The notes under the pieces were generated by a model. The model made no database searches and had not been told where the DNA came from. It saw only the letters and a program-made list of their open reading frames with translations. Positions 1-8,296 of a stretch of 41,340 bases of DNA are shown in pieces. The stretch's first letter is position 1; every line of letters starts with the position of its first letter. This DNA comes from an uncultured Bacilli bacterium (GTDB lineage Bacteria > Bacillota_I > Bacilli_A > RF39 > UBA660): positions 1 through 41,340 of the forward strand of contig CANQZL010000001.1 in assembly GCA_947628325.1 (NCBI GenBank). Reading direction: 5' to 3'. The translations under genes were made by a program, and so were the position numbers.

Positions 1-296
1 TCAAGATTAATTCGACGAGGATGTGCATTAATTCTTTGAATTTCTTTTAATATATCTTTTCTTGTATGAAGAAAAAGATCATTAGAATTTAAACTATCAT
101 ACCAACCTTGAATTTGAAGATAATTATCAGCATATAAATTTAAAGTATTAGTAGAAGCATCATAATTAACAACTTTTATATCTGTATTAGGATTTTTCAT
201 CTTAATAATTGTTAAGCATTTATCAATATCTTTTTCTAAAATCCCTACTATACTTGTTATTTTTAAATTATTTAATTCATCATTTAAATTTCCCAT
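1..296 (-). CDS. Hypothetical protein, C-terminal part outside window
   Basis: An open frame runs on the minus strand from ATG at 296 to the window edge with no stop (98 codons; begins MGNLNDELNNLKITSIV). AAAGGG lies 8 bases before this ATG. An in-frame ATG at 335 would add 13 residues but has no ribosome site, so 296 is preferred. The visible part is soluble and mixed alpha/beta with no membrane segment or motif I recognise. It starts 61 bases after the dxs stop on the same strand, so the two are probably co-transcribed. Function unknown. Confidence 0.6.
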   Translation of the reverse strand, partial: MGNLNDELNNLKITSIVGILEKDIDKCLTIIKMKNPNTDIKVVNYDASTNTLNLYADNYLQIQGWYDSLNSNDLFLHTRKDILKEIQRINAHPRRINL

Positions 297-357
297 AAAC
301 CCAGCCCTTTTATAAAAATTTAAATTATTATACATCAAATCAAAATAAAATAAAAGT

Positions 358-2202
358 TTATTTATTTAATAATATATCTATTTCTTTTTTTATAGATTCA
401 TTATCTAAATGTTCTTGTTTATATAGTTCTTCTATTGTACCTTGTTCAATAAATTTATTATTAAAACCTAATATTTTAATATTTCCTTTATAGTTTAAAT
501 TATTTAAAGCAAGTAATATATTATGACCTAATCCTCCATTAATTAAATTATCTTCAATAGTTAATATATTTTCATTTTTATTTACTATATCATTTAATAT
601 TTCTATATCTAAAGGTTTAATAAAGAGAGCATTAATTAAAGAAATATTTAGTTTATATTGTTGAATAATTTGATAGGCTTTTTGCACCATTTTACCAGTA
701 GCTATAATAGTTAACTTATTTCCCTTACAAAGATATTCCCATTTACCAAGGCTTATTTTTTTTAATGGTTCTAAGCTTATATAGTCTCCTCCACGAGGAT
801 ATCTAATGGCAATAGGAAATTTTTGCTTAACACTCCACTTTAAAAGAGTCTCTAATTCTTTAATACATTTAGGTGAAACAATTGTCATATTAGGAATAAT
901 AGATAAATAAGATAAATCAAGTATTCCTTGATGAGTTTCTCCATCAGAGCCAACTAATCCAGCTCGATCTATAGCAAATATAACAGGTGAATTTTGCATA
1001 CATACATCATGAACTAATTGATCAAAACCTCTTTGTAAAAAGGTTGAATATACAGCAAAAACAGGTTTTAATCCCGAAACAGACATCCCAGCTGCTAATG
1101 TAACAGCATGTTCTTCTGCTATACCAACATCAAAATAACGATTAGGATATTTGTTTGCAAATTCTTTTAAACCAACACCTTCACGCATGGCCGCTGTAAG
1201 TGCTACAACATTTTTATTAGTATCAGCTATTTTAACTAAAGCTTTACCTAGTTCTTTAGAATAACTATTACTATTACTAGATTTAATACCTACTTCTTTA
1301 TCAAAAGCACTAACCCCATGATATAATTCTGGAGTTTCTTCAGCAAACTTGTAGCCTTTTCCTTTCTTAGTAACTACATGTATAATAACAGGATCATTTA
1401 ACTTTTTAGCTCTTCTTAATACCTTTTCTATTTCTGCAATATTATGTCCATCAATAGGACCTATATAAGTTAATCCCATATCTTCAAAATATTTAGATGG
1501 AACTAAAGTCTTTCTAATACCATCTTTTAGACGAGATAGTACTTTAAAAGAAACATCGCCAAATTTTGTATCATCTAAACAATACTTTATCTTATTTTTA
1601 AGTTTAATATATTTTTCATTTAAACTAAGTCTACTTAAGTAACTGGAAATTCCTCCAACATTACTAGAAATACTCATTCCATTATCATTAAGAATAATAA
1701 TCAATTTTGTTTTTTTAAAACCTAAGTCATTTATTGCTTCTAATGACATTCCTCCAGATATAGAGCCATCTCCAACAACTGCTACTATATTGTAATCTTC
1801 ATTATGAAGATCTCTTGCTCTTGCCATACCAACAGCAGCACTAATAGAAGTACTACTATGACCTGTTTCAAAATAATCATATGGACTTTCTTTTTTATAA
1901 GGAAAACCTCTTAATCCTTTATATTTTCTTAATTTATCAAATTTATCTTTACGACCTGTTAGTATCTTATATACATAACTTTGATGACCCACGTCAAAAA
2001 TAATTTTATCGTATTCAAAATTAAAGACATCACAAAGACTAATAGTAAGTTCTACAACCCCTAAATTAGATGCTAAATGCCCACCATTTTTAGATACTTT
2101 TTCTACTAAAAATTCTCTAATTTCATTAGCTAATTCTTTTTTTTCATATAAATTTAACTCTTTAACATCATTAATATTGTTTATTCTGTCTAGTTGTTTC
2201 AT
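358..2202 (-). CDS. dxs: 1-deoxy-D-xylulose-5-phosphate synthase
   Basis: Condenses pyruvate and glyceraldehyde 3-phosphate with thiamine diphosphate to DXP, the first step of the cytosolic MEP isoprenoid pathway. The 614-residue length is normal for the family. Visible signatures: GGHLASNLG (about 40-48), GHSSTSIS (114-121), the ThDP/Mg loop GDGSISGG (144-151) with NDNG (172-175), the transketolase catalytic Glu in IAEEHAV (361-367) and DRAGLVGSDGETHQG (412-426). The C-terminal transketolase domain follows. GGAGG precedes the ATG by 5 bases. The gene implies that the host makes isoprenoids by MEP rather than only mevalonate. The downstream gene on the same strand is cut by the window edge. 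Confidence 0.97.
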   Translation of the reverse strand: MKQLDRINNINDVKELNLYEKKELANEIREFLVEKVSKNGGHLASNLGVVELTISLCDVFNFEYDKIIFDVGHQSYVYKILTGRKDKFDKLRKYKGLRGFPYKKESPYDYFETGHSSTSISAAVGMARARDLHNEDYNIVAVVGDGSISGGMSLEAINDLGFKKTKLIIILNDNGMSISSNVGGISSYLSRLSLNEKYIKLKNKIKYCLDDTKFGDVSFKVLSRLKDGIRKTLVPSKYFEDMGLTYIGPIDGHNIAEIEKVLRRAKKLNDPVIIHVVTKKGKGYKFAEETPELYHGVSAFDKEVGIKSSNSNSYSKELGKALVKIADTNKNVVALTAAMREGVGLKEFANKYPNRYFDVGIAEEHAVTLAAGMSVSGLKPVFAVYSTFLQRGFDQLVHDVCMQNSPVIFAIDRAGLVGSDGETHQGILDLSYLSIIPNMTIVSPKCIKELETLLKWSVKQKFPIAIRYPRGGDYISLEPLKKISLGKWEYLCKGNKLTIIATGKMVQKAYQIIQQYKLNISLINALFIKPLDIEILNDIVNKNENILTIEDNLINGGLGHNILLALNNLNYKGNIKILGFNNKFIEQGTIEELYKQEHLDNESIKKEIDILLNK

Positions 2203-2283
2203 AACTACCTCCAGAAACTATTTATAATTATCTTTTTGTTCAGTTATTTAATTTAACATAAATATCCCTTAAACAACATAAAG

Positions 2284-2292
2284 ATTATAACA
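2284..2292 (-). promoter_or_regulatory. Extended -10 promoter of dxs
   Basis: On the minus strand TGTTATAAT (TG plus a consensus TATAAT) lies about 80 bases before the dxs ATG. No good -35 is visible, as is common for extended -10 promoters. The same nonamer occurs before other genes in this window. Confidence 0.55.
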
Positions 2293-2327
2293 TCTTTACA
2301 AAAAAGTGTATATATAATTATAAATCC

Positions 2328-2355
2328 AAAAGAAAAAGATTATTCTCATAATCTT
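2328..2355 (-). terminator. Intrinsic terminator of purA
   Basis: On the minus strand an 8-bp stem AAGATTAT/ATAATCTT with a 4-base loop (2336-2355) is followed by TTTTTCTTTT. It overlaps the purA stop codon and separates purA from dxs. Confidence 0.75.
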
Positions 2356-3622
2356 ATCTTATAATAATATTTTCATTATCAGGACCTGTCCCAATAAATT
2401 TAATTGGTACTCCTAAATGTTTTTCAATTCTTTCTATATATTTTTTAGCTTCTTTAGGTAATTTCTTATAATCAGTCTCTCCTTGAATATCAAAAGTAGT
2501 TTCAAATTCTTCATAAATTGGTTCTACTTCATTTTCAAAACCAATTATATCATCACTATATTCATCATAAATCTTATTATTTAGTTTATATCCAACACAT
2601 AATTTAGTTTTTCCAAGTTTACCAATTGTATCTAAGTGATTTAAAGCAAGTCCTGTAATACCATTTACTCTAACAGCATATTTTAATGCTACTAAGTCCA
2701 TCCATCCACATCTTCTAGGTCTTTTAGTAGTAGCACCATATTCATGTCCTAATTCTCTAATTTTATCACCAATTTCATTAACTTGTTCCGTTATAAAAGG
2801 GCCTTCACCAACTCTTGATGCGTAAGCTTTACATACACCATATACATTAGTTATATCTTTAGCTCCTAAACCACTTCCTGTTTGAATTCCTCCTATTGTA
2901 GGATTTGAAGAAGTAACCATTGGATAATCGCCTAAATCCATATCAAGTCCTGTAGCTTGAGCACCTTCACAAACAATTCTTTTATTTTCTTCAATCGCTT
3001 TATGTAAATAAGAAACAGTATCACATACATAAGGTTTCATCATATCGCGATATTTTAAATAATCTTTTACAATTTCTTCTTCATTTAAAGTATCAAAATC
3101 AAATAACTTAAAGACTTTATTTTTATTTTTTATATTTCTTCTAAGTTTTTTCTCAAAACTATCACTATACATATCTATTACTCTTAATCCAATTCGGTTA
3201 GCTTTGTCCATATAGCAAGGACCAATACCACGAGCAGTCGTTCCAACTTTATCATCTTCTTTTAACTTTTCTTGAAGATTATCTTCTACTATATGATAAG
3301 GAAATATTAAGTGAGCTCTAGTACTTATATGTAATTTAGATAAATCAACATTATGTTTCTTAAGTACATCTATTTCTTCAAATAGTACTTTAGGATCAAT
3401 AACAACTCCATTACCTATAACAGCATCTGTCCCATTATTAACAATTCCTGATGGTATTAAATGAAATACTATTTTATTACCATTAATTATAACAGTATGA
3501 CCTGCATTATTTCCTCCCGTACATCTTAAAGCTATATCACATTTATCAGCTAAGAAAGTAGATACTTTACCTTTACCTTCATCCCCATAATTCAAACCTA
3601 AAACAACTGTAACTTCTGCCAT
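2354..3622 (-). CDS. purA: Adenylosuccinate synthetase
   Basis: Joins IMP and aspartate using GTP to give adenylosuccinate, the committed step to AMP. The start is set at ATG 3622 because GGAGG stands 7 bases before it; an upstream in-frame ATG at 3661 has no such site. The 422-residue length is normal. Motifs: N-terminal GDEGKGK with catalytic Asp, GNNAGHTV, GTTARGIGP, EGAQATGLDMDLGDYP, TGSGLG and TTKRPRRCGW (the family has TTGRPRR). The usual WGDEGKGK reads YGDEGKGK and several motifs deviate, so it is a divergent member, but the Asp, His and P-loop positions remain. Cytosolic; deoD nearby also handles purines. Confidence 0.95.
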   Translation of the reverse strand: MAEVTVVLGLNYGDEGKGKVSTFLADKCDIALRCTGGNNAGHTVIINGNKIVFHLIPSGIVNNGTDAVIGNGVVIDPKVLFEEIDVLKKHNVDLSKLHISTRAHLIFPYHIVEDNLQEKLKEDDKVGTTARGIGPCYMDKANRIGLRVIDMYSDSFEKKLRRNIKNKNKVFKLFDFDTLNEEEIVKDYLKYRDMMKPYVCDTVSYLHKAIEENKRIVCEGAQATGLDMDLGDYPMVTSSNPTIGGIQTGSGLGAKDITNVYGVCKAYASRVGEGPFITEQVNEIGDKIRELGHEYGATTKRPRRCGWMDLVALKYAVRVNGITGLALNHLDTIGKLGKTKLCVGYKLNNKIYDEYSDDIIGFENEVEPIYEEFETTFDIQGETDYKKLPKEAKKYIERIEKHLGVPIKFIGTGPDNENIIIR

Positions 3623-3673
3623 ATAAAAACCTCCAACTTTATAATAACATAATTTATCCAATTATTACATTTA

Positions 3674-4621
3674 TTATTGTTCTTTTTTCCATCTTAGAAC
3701 AAGAGGATTCGTATCATCTAATTTTTTAATAACCATTTCTAGTATTTTTCCTAATAATACTGTGTCTTCATTAGTATTAGTATCATTTTGCAGCGTATAA
3801 TAAACTTCTCTTAAAATTCTTTCATAAAGAGGCTGTTTTAATTCCTGTTCATTTAAATATCTAATAAGTAATTTATAATTCTTTTCATTAAAGATATCAT
3901 TTAATGTATTATAGCCTAAACTAAATAACACATCTTTTTGAGCATTAATTACATCATATCCAGCAATATTTTTAATTTTTTCAAGATAAGTATTTAAGCC
4001 TTCAATTACTCCTAAGATACCTTCTGTTTGAGTACTTGTAAGCATTAAATTATCTTCTTTAATATCACCTTTATCACAAGCAACTTTAATAGCAGCCATA
4101 GGATTAGTTCCTTTAAAAAACTTTAAGTCAGCTTTAGTAATAGAATTATCTATGATAGCAAACCATTCTACTAGATAATCTGAATTATGTAAAAATAATT
4201 CTCTAAAAGCATTAATTTTATTTCTATTTATATCTATCGGAGTTAAATAAGTATTTTTTTGTTTCTTATAATCAAAAGTTCCATTTAAAAAAGTAATATT
4301 AGATAGTTCTATTTTAGAAGTTAAATTTCTTTCCAATATTTTCATATATGGAGTTAAAATTTCAGGATTTGGTAAATTAGTAGAAATATTTATGATAGTT
4401 TTTTGTGAATTAAATTTTCTTCTTAATGCTCCTAATTGCATCATCAATATCTTGGCTTTTTCATCATCTAATCCTTTTAAATTAGCAGCATCAATCATTA
4501 TAACAATAACTTTTTCTCTTTGTGAATAACCAAATATATCTGGTCCATAGTAGGCATCTTTTTTACGATTATTTAAAAATCTTTCTTTTCTAAAATTAGA
4601 ATTCCAAGTATTACTTATCAT
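3674..4621 (-). CDS. Hypothetical protein, 315 aa
   Basis: I do not recognise this protein. It has no signal peptide or membrane helix. An N-terminal strand VIVIMIDAANLKGL is followed by alternating helices and strands, and the C-terminal third is mostly helical (Leu/Lys/Glu-rich, with LYERILREVYYTL). A segment NPMAAIKVACDKGDI loosely recalls the last motif of HAD-type phosphatases, but the other HAD motifs are not evident, so no function is claimed. The start is ATG 4621 behind GGAGTGATGGT. It lies 51 bases upstream of purA on the same strand and may share its transcript. Confidence 0.75.
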   Translation of the reverse strand: MISNTWNSNFRKERFLNNRKKDAYYGPDIFGYSQREKVIVIMIDAANLKGLDDEKAKILMMQLGALRRKFNSQKTIINISTNLPNPEILTPYMKILERNLTSKIELSNITFLNGTFDYKKQKNTYLTPIDINRNKINAFRELFLHNSDYLVEWFAIIDNSITKADLKFFKGTNPMAAIKVACDKGDIKEDNLMLTSTQTEGILGVIEGLNTYLEKIKNIAGYDVINAQKDVLFSLGYNTLNDIFNEKNYKLLIRYLNEQELKQPLYERILREVYYTLQNDTNTNEDTVLLGKILEMVIKKLDDTNPLVLRWKKEQ

Positions 4622-4673
4622 ACCATCACTCCATAAATTTATTTTTATTATAAGTAAAAAAATATATTAGTCA

Positions 4674-4704
4674 ATAAAAAATAATGCTAATTTTAAGCAT
4701 TATT
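4674..4704 (-). terminator. Intrinsic terminator of the polyol dehydrogenase gene
   Basis: On the minus strand a 9-bp stem AATAATGCT/AGCATTATT with a 7-base loop (4680-4704) is followed by TTTTTAT. It overlaps the stop codon of the gene ending at 4700. Confidence 0.75.
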
Positions 4705-5725
4705 TATTAGGATCTATTAATATTTTAATAGCTGCATCTACTCCAGAAGTTAATCTTTCATAGGCTTCTTGTACACCATCTAAAGAAACAATCTCATCAA
4801 CAAATCTTAACATATCTATTTTTCTTTCAGACATTAGTTTAATACATTGGGCAAATTCTTCTTTAGTATAAGCAATTGCTCCTAGAACTTTTAATTCACT
4901 CATTACTAATACAATAGAAGGTATTGTAATTGTATCCATTGATACTCCAACCATTACAACTGTTCCATTAGGTCTTGCCATTGTTAAGGCCGTTGATACT
5001 GCTGCAGAATTACCTGAGCAATCAAATACAACATCATAACCATAAGGACAATTTTTTCTGACCTCTTGAGTAAAATTTTCACTCTTTGCATCAAACCATT
5101 CATCAGCACATTTTAAAGAAACACTTTTTGCACCACGTTCTTTATTAGTTTCACTAACTGCTACATAAGAAGCCCCATTCATTTTAGCAAACATTGCACA
5201 AATATCACCTATAATACCAGCACCTATTACTAAAACTTTATCTCCTATTTTTATATTAGCAAGATTAACAGCATGTAATCCTACTGCGGTAGGTTCCACC
5301 ATTGCAACTTCAGAATCTGTAATATTACTAGGTACTTTAAAAACTAAATCACTTCTTAAAGCAGTTTTTTCAGCATATGCACCAGGATTAGTTAAAGAAA
5401 GACCAACAGCTTTATTCCATGTTTCTGGACAATATTGTGGATTACCACTTAAACAAGCTGGGCAATGCCCACAAGGTGAAATAGGTAATGCCGTTACTCG
5501 ATCTCCAACTTTTAAATCTTTTCTATTACCAGGGTTAGTAACAACACCACAAAACTCATGTCCCATAACAAGACCTTTTGGATTACCTAAGTCCCAATAG
5601 TGAATATCTGAACCACAAATACCTGTTTTTTTAACATCTATTAAAACTGAACCATCTTTTGCATTAGGTTCTTCCATTTTTGATACTTCAAATTTTTTTA
5701 CATCTTTTAGAACAACACATTTCAC
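4700..5725 (-). CDS. Zinc-dependent sorbitol/xylitol-type dehydrogenase (MDR family)
   Basis: Medium-chain zinc dehydrogenase, probably oxidising a polyol to a ketose with NAD. Residues visible: catalytic-zinc Cys37 (GICGSD), His56-Glu57 (GHE), structural-zinc cysteines 85/88/91/99 (CGHCPACLSGNPQYC), then a Rossmann domain with VLVIGAGIIG (about 165). The 341-residue length fits L-iditol/xylitol dehydrogenases. The start is GTG at 5725 with GGAG 8 bases before. No transporter or sugar kinase is adjacent, so the substrate cannot be fixed; threonine or butanediol dehydrogenases are alternatives in the same family. Confidence 0.88.
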   Translation of the reverse strand: MKCVVLKDVKKFEVSKMEEPNAKDGSVLIDVKKTGICGSDIHYWDLGNPKGLVMGHEFCGVVTNPGNRKDLKVGDRVTALPISPCGHCPACLSGNPQYCPETWNKAVGLSLTNPGAYAEKTALRSDLVFKVPSNITDSEVAMVEPTAVGLHAVNLANIKIGDKVLVIGAGIIGDICAMFAKMNGASYVAVSETNKERGAKSVSLKCADEWFDAKSENFTQEVRKNCPYGYDVVFDCSGNSAAVSTALTMARPNGTVVMVGVSMDTITIPSIVLVMSELKVLGAIAYTKEEFAQCIKLMSERKIDMLRFVDEIVSLDGVQEAYERLTSGVDAAIKILIDPNK

Positions 5726-5808
5726 AAAACCAACTCCTATTCTAAAAACATTATAGCATTATCTTTAATTTAGCTTAACAAAATATTTATATTTTACAAA
5801 AAAAAGTG

Positions 5809-5814
5809 TATAAT
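5809..5814 (+). promoter_or_regulatory. -10 box of tRNA-Thr
   Basis: A consensus TATAAT lies 9 bases before the mature tRNA 5' end. No convincing -35 is seen. Confidence 0.5.
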
Positions 5815-5822
5815 TAGCTTAT

Positions 5823-5897
5823 GCCGACTTAGCACAGTGGTAGTGCAACGCCCTCGTAACGCGTAGGTCGCAAGTTCGAATCCTGCAGTCGGCACCA
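5823..5897 (+). tRNA. tRNA-Thr (anticodon CGT), CCA encoded
   Basis: Cloverleaf: acceptor GCCGACT/AGTCGGC, D stem GCAC/GTGC, anticodon loop CTCGTAA giving anticodon CGT (codon ACG), T arm GCAAG-TTCGAAT-CCTGC, discriminator A, then a genomic CCA. Two stem positions are mismatched: C-C at the loop end of the anticodon stem and A-C in the T stem. The acceptor, D arm and loops are intact, so it is probably functional but slightly degraded. Confidence 0.88.
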
Positions 5898-6062
5898 GAT
5901 TGATAGAAAACTCGGAAAATTCGAGTGAAAATAAAATACATAGAAAACGTCTCGATAAAAGTACGTTTTAATGTTATGATGAATATGTCAAGGAAACTTG
6001 CATAAAATAAAAAAGGAATACCTAATTTTATAGAGTTAGGTACTATTTCAAAATTTAGGTCT

Positions 6063-6093
6063 AGTACCGACTTATATAGTTGGTACTGTTTTT
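6063..6093 (+). terminator. Terminator with mutually exclusive upstream pairing
   Basis: A 10-bp stem AGTACCGACT/AGTTGGTACT (one G-U, loop TATAT, 6063-6087) is followed by GTTTTT. GGTACTA at 6039-6045 is exactly complementary to TAGTACC at 6062-6068, and TACCTAA (6019-6025) pairs with TTAGGTA (6036-6042), so three alternative helices compete. Confidence 0.7.
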
Positions 6094-6431
6094 ATTAATA
6101 TTTACCTTATCCTACTTTAAAAAGTGAAGGAGAATACTATCTAAACTAACTAAGTATTCTTAAAATGGTTATATCAAACGAATACTCTTATACAATACTT
6201 TTATACTGAATTTTGATAATTAAGAAAACACACTTGCATATTGATAAGTTAATATTTGAAAGGAATAATTAGAAAAAAGAAATTGTATGTCTTCTAGCAC
6301 CATCCTAATTAAAATATTCATCAAGATTTGAATATATTTCATAAACATACATAAACAAATAAAGGGAAAATAATATAGTAAAAATATTGCTTTTATAAAA
6401 ATATTACCCTTTTTATTTTTTTGATGAAAAC

Positions 6432-6460
6432 TTGTCAAAAATTAATTTATGTGCTAATAT
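6432..6460 (+). promoter_or_regulatory. Promoter of the 276-aa gene
   Basis: TTGTCA (6432-6437), 17-base spacer, TAATAT (6455-6460) with TGC directly before the -10. The predicted leader is about 48 bases. Confidence 0.65.
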
Positions 6461-6514
6461 ACTTTCGCTACAGAGAACTTTCAAAATATATTTAAAATAA
6501 AAGGGGATGAAAAA

Positions 6515-7345
6515 ATGGCTAAAGATAAAATTTACTCTTTAAATGATATTTATATAGGAGAAATTCGTTATCCTATTTCTAGCATTGCTTTACCTATTGA
6601 TAAGAGTAAAATACTAGCAAATGGAGCATTAAAAATAACTTCTAAACATGATAATGTACCATTAAACATTGATGAAGAATCTTTTGTTATATTGTCTATT
6701 TTTTATTGTTATAATAGAAACTTTATTTGTTTACATGATGGACAAGTATATTCTTCAAAAAAAGATAATAATGCTCCAAGATTAGAAAACATTATCCCTA
6801 TAACAGAGTTTTTACCTAAATTAAGAGGATTTATTCCTAAACGAGTAACATTAAGTTCTCTTTTATCAATATTTAATAATCTTTTTAAACCTGATTATTT
6901 ATCTAATAATAGAGTCGCTAAAATGAATAGTGATATAAAATATAAAAAATCTGATTTTTTTACTGGAATTCTTACCCTTTTTACAGGAGAATTATTTGAA
7001 AATGAACCTAAAAATTATAAATTATATAATCTACCCAATAGAATAATATTAGATAATAATTCAAAATTTTTAGAAGAAATAAGTATTCCTATGTCCTTAG
7101 ATGAAATAATTGGTGATTATGAATACCGAAGATATAAATGTCTATTCTTAAGTCCTAATGGAAGAATATATTATTGCTTAAATGATTTTAATTTTTATGA
7201 TGGACTAAGAGAATCTCAAGATTATGCTGGATTAAGACCTAAAGTATCTTTCGTTGAAGACATTGAACCACTATGTAAAAAAGATTTATCTAAAGAAATA
7301 ACAATAAGACAAGCTTTAAATCTTAGCAAAAGATTAAATAAATAA
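6515..7345 (+). CDS. Hypothetical protein, 276 aa
   Basis: I do not recognise the family. It is a cytosolic-looking protein with no signal or membrane segment, rich in Asn, Ile and Lys. Aromatic short motifs recur (FYCYNRNFICLHDGQVYSS near 70-88, CLFLSPNGRIYYCLNDF near 210-226), which suggests a duplicated beta-rich module of the form strand, Asp/Asn turn, strand. AAGGGGATG stands before ATG 6515. It is a single-gene unit with its own promoter and terminator. Confidence 0.75.
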   Translation: MAKDKIYSLNDIYIGEIRYPISSIALPIDKSKILANGALKITSKHDNVPLNIDEESFVILSIFYCYNRNFICLHDGQVYSSKKDNNAPRLENIIPITEFLPKLRGFIPKRVTLSSLLSIFNNLFKPDYLSNNRVAKMNSDIKYKKSDFFTGILTLFTGELFENEPKNYKLYNLPNRIILDNNSKFLEEISIPMSLDEIIGDYEYRRYKCLFLSPNGRIYYCLNDFNFYDGLRESQDYAGLRPKVSFVEDIEPLCKKDLSKEITIRQALNLSKRLNK

Positions 7346-7346
7346 C

Positions 7347-7374
7347 AAAAATCTCAAGAAATTGAGATTTTTTT
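7347..7374. terminator. Bidirectional terminator between the 276-aa gene and deoD
   Basis: An 11-bp stem AAAAATCTCAA/TTGAGATTTTT with a GAAA loop has T runs on both strands, so it can stop the convergent transcripts from 6515 and from deoD. Confidence 0.85.
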
Positions 7375-7439
7375 AAAGGAAATAAACTAATTTAACAAAA
7401 TAATATAAGTAGAGAGAAAGAATAGATAATTAATATAAA

Positions 7440-8150
7440 CTATAACTTGATACAACTTTCTAAAGCCAGTTTAATCATATCATCTAACCCTTTTTCTCTC
7501 TGTTCACTAGATATTTCAGTTTTAGTTACAAAACTATCTGATATTGTCAAAATACATGCCGCCTTTTTATTTAATAATTTAGCATTTTGAAATAAAGCAA
7601 AAGTTTCCATTTCAACAGCTAAACAATTATATTGTTTAACAAGTTCTGGATAATTGTTATCTTCTTTATAAAAAGCATCACTACAATGAACTCTACCAGT
7701 TTTATAATTATTACCTAATTCTATTGCCGTCTTTTTAATAGTATCAAATAATTCTTTAGAAGCACTAGCAATATTATCTGAATTGTTAGATTGTTCTTTA
7801 GCATATGAAGATTCTGAATAACAATCTTCTACTAGCAATAAATCCATGACATTAATAGTATCACTATAAGCACCAGCTGTTCCAATACGAATTATGTAAT
7901 CAACATCATAAAATTTAAATAATTCATAAGAATAAATTCCCATACTAGGCATTCCCATTCCTGATGCAAAAACCGTTATCTCCTTATCTTTATAAGTACC
8001 TGTAAAGGCTAAAATATTTCTTACACCATTAACATGTTTAACATTTTCCAAATAATTATCAGCAATGTATTTGGCTCTTAGTGGATCTCCTGGCATTAAA
8101 ACTACTTTAGCAATATCTTCTTTTTTACTTTCAATATGTGGCGTAGCCAT
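7440..8150 (-). CDS. deoD: Purine-nucleoside phosphorylase, DeoD type
   Basis: Phosphorolysis of purine (deoxy)nucleosides to base and (deoxy)ribose 1-phosphate, cytosolic hexamer. 236 residues as in the family. Motifs: N-terminal TPHIESKK, phosphate loop MPGDPLRAKYIA (19-30), GMGMPSMGIYSYEL, RIGTAGAY, the ribose-binding AVEMETFALF and the catalytic Asp in TISDSF. GGAGTGATGAT precedes the ATG. It stands alone with no deoB/deoC nearby, so it probably serves general purine salvage together with purA. Confidence 0.95.
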   Translation of the reverse strand: MATPHIESKKEDIAKVVLMPGDPLRAKYIADNYLENVKHVNGVRNILAFTGTYKDKEITVFASGMGMPSMGIYSYELFKFYDVDYIIRIGTAGAYSDTINVMDLLLVEDCYSESSYAKEQSNNSDNIASASKELFDTIKKTAIELGNNYKTGRVHCSDAFYKEDNNYPELVKQYNCLAVEMETFALFQNAKLLNKKAACILTISDSFVTKTEISSEQREKGLDDMIKLALESCIKL

Positions 8151-8257
8151 ATCATCACTCCATTCTAAATTAATTATATCATATTCTTATAAATAAAAAT
8201 TTATTTTTAAAAAAATATAAAAATTAAACAAATTGACTACCAAAATGATTAAATATT

Positions 8258-8266
8258 TGTTATAAT
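8258..8266 (+). promoter_or_regulatory. Extended -10 promoter of the envelope gene run
   Basis: TGTTATAAT lies 31 bases before ATG 8297. TTGACT occurs further upstream (8233-8238), but the 22-base spacing is too long to be its -35. Confidence 0.55.
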
Positions 8267-8296
8267 TTTTTATATATAGACTAAGGAGCAGTTATT

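Larger units (their letters stand above)
5898..6514 (+). other. 617-base gene-free stretch after tRNA-Thr
   Basis: No supported coding frame on either strand. It contains short hairpins at 5909-5926 (ACTCG/CGAGT), 5944-5969 (AAAACGT/ACGTTTT), 5989-6000 (CAAG-GAAA-CTTG), 6019-6042, a terminator at 6063-6093, an 8-bp stem AGAATACT/AGTATTCT (6131-6160) and a weak U-tailed hairpin ending near 6421. It ends with the promoter of the next gene. The position just behind a tRNA 3' end suits a relic of an integrated element, but no integrase remnant is visible. Confidence 0.5.

Noticed and set aside
6220..6438. Minus-strand frame of 72 codons in the gene-free stretch
   Set aside because: It overlaps the plus-strand promoter of the 276-aa gene, has no ribosome site and gives a biased Phe/Ile/Tyr-rich peptide as expected from AT-rich non-coding DNA.
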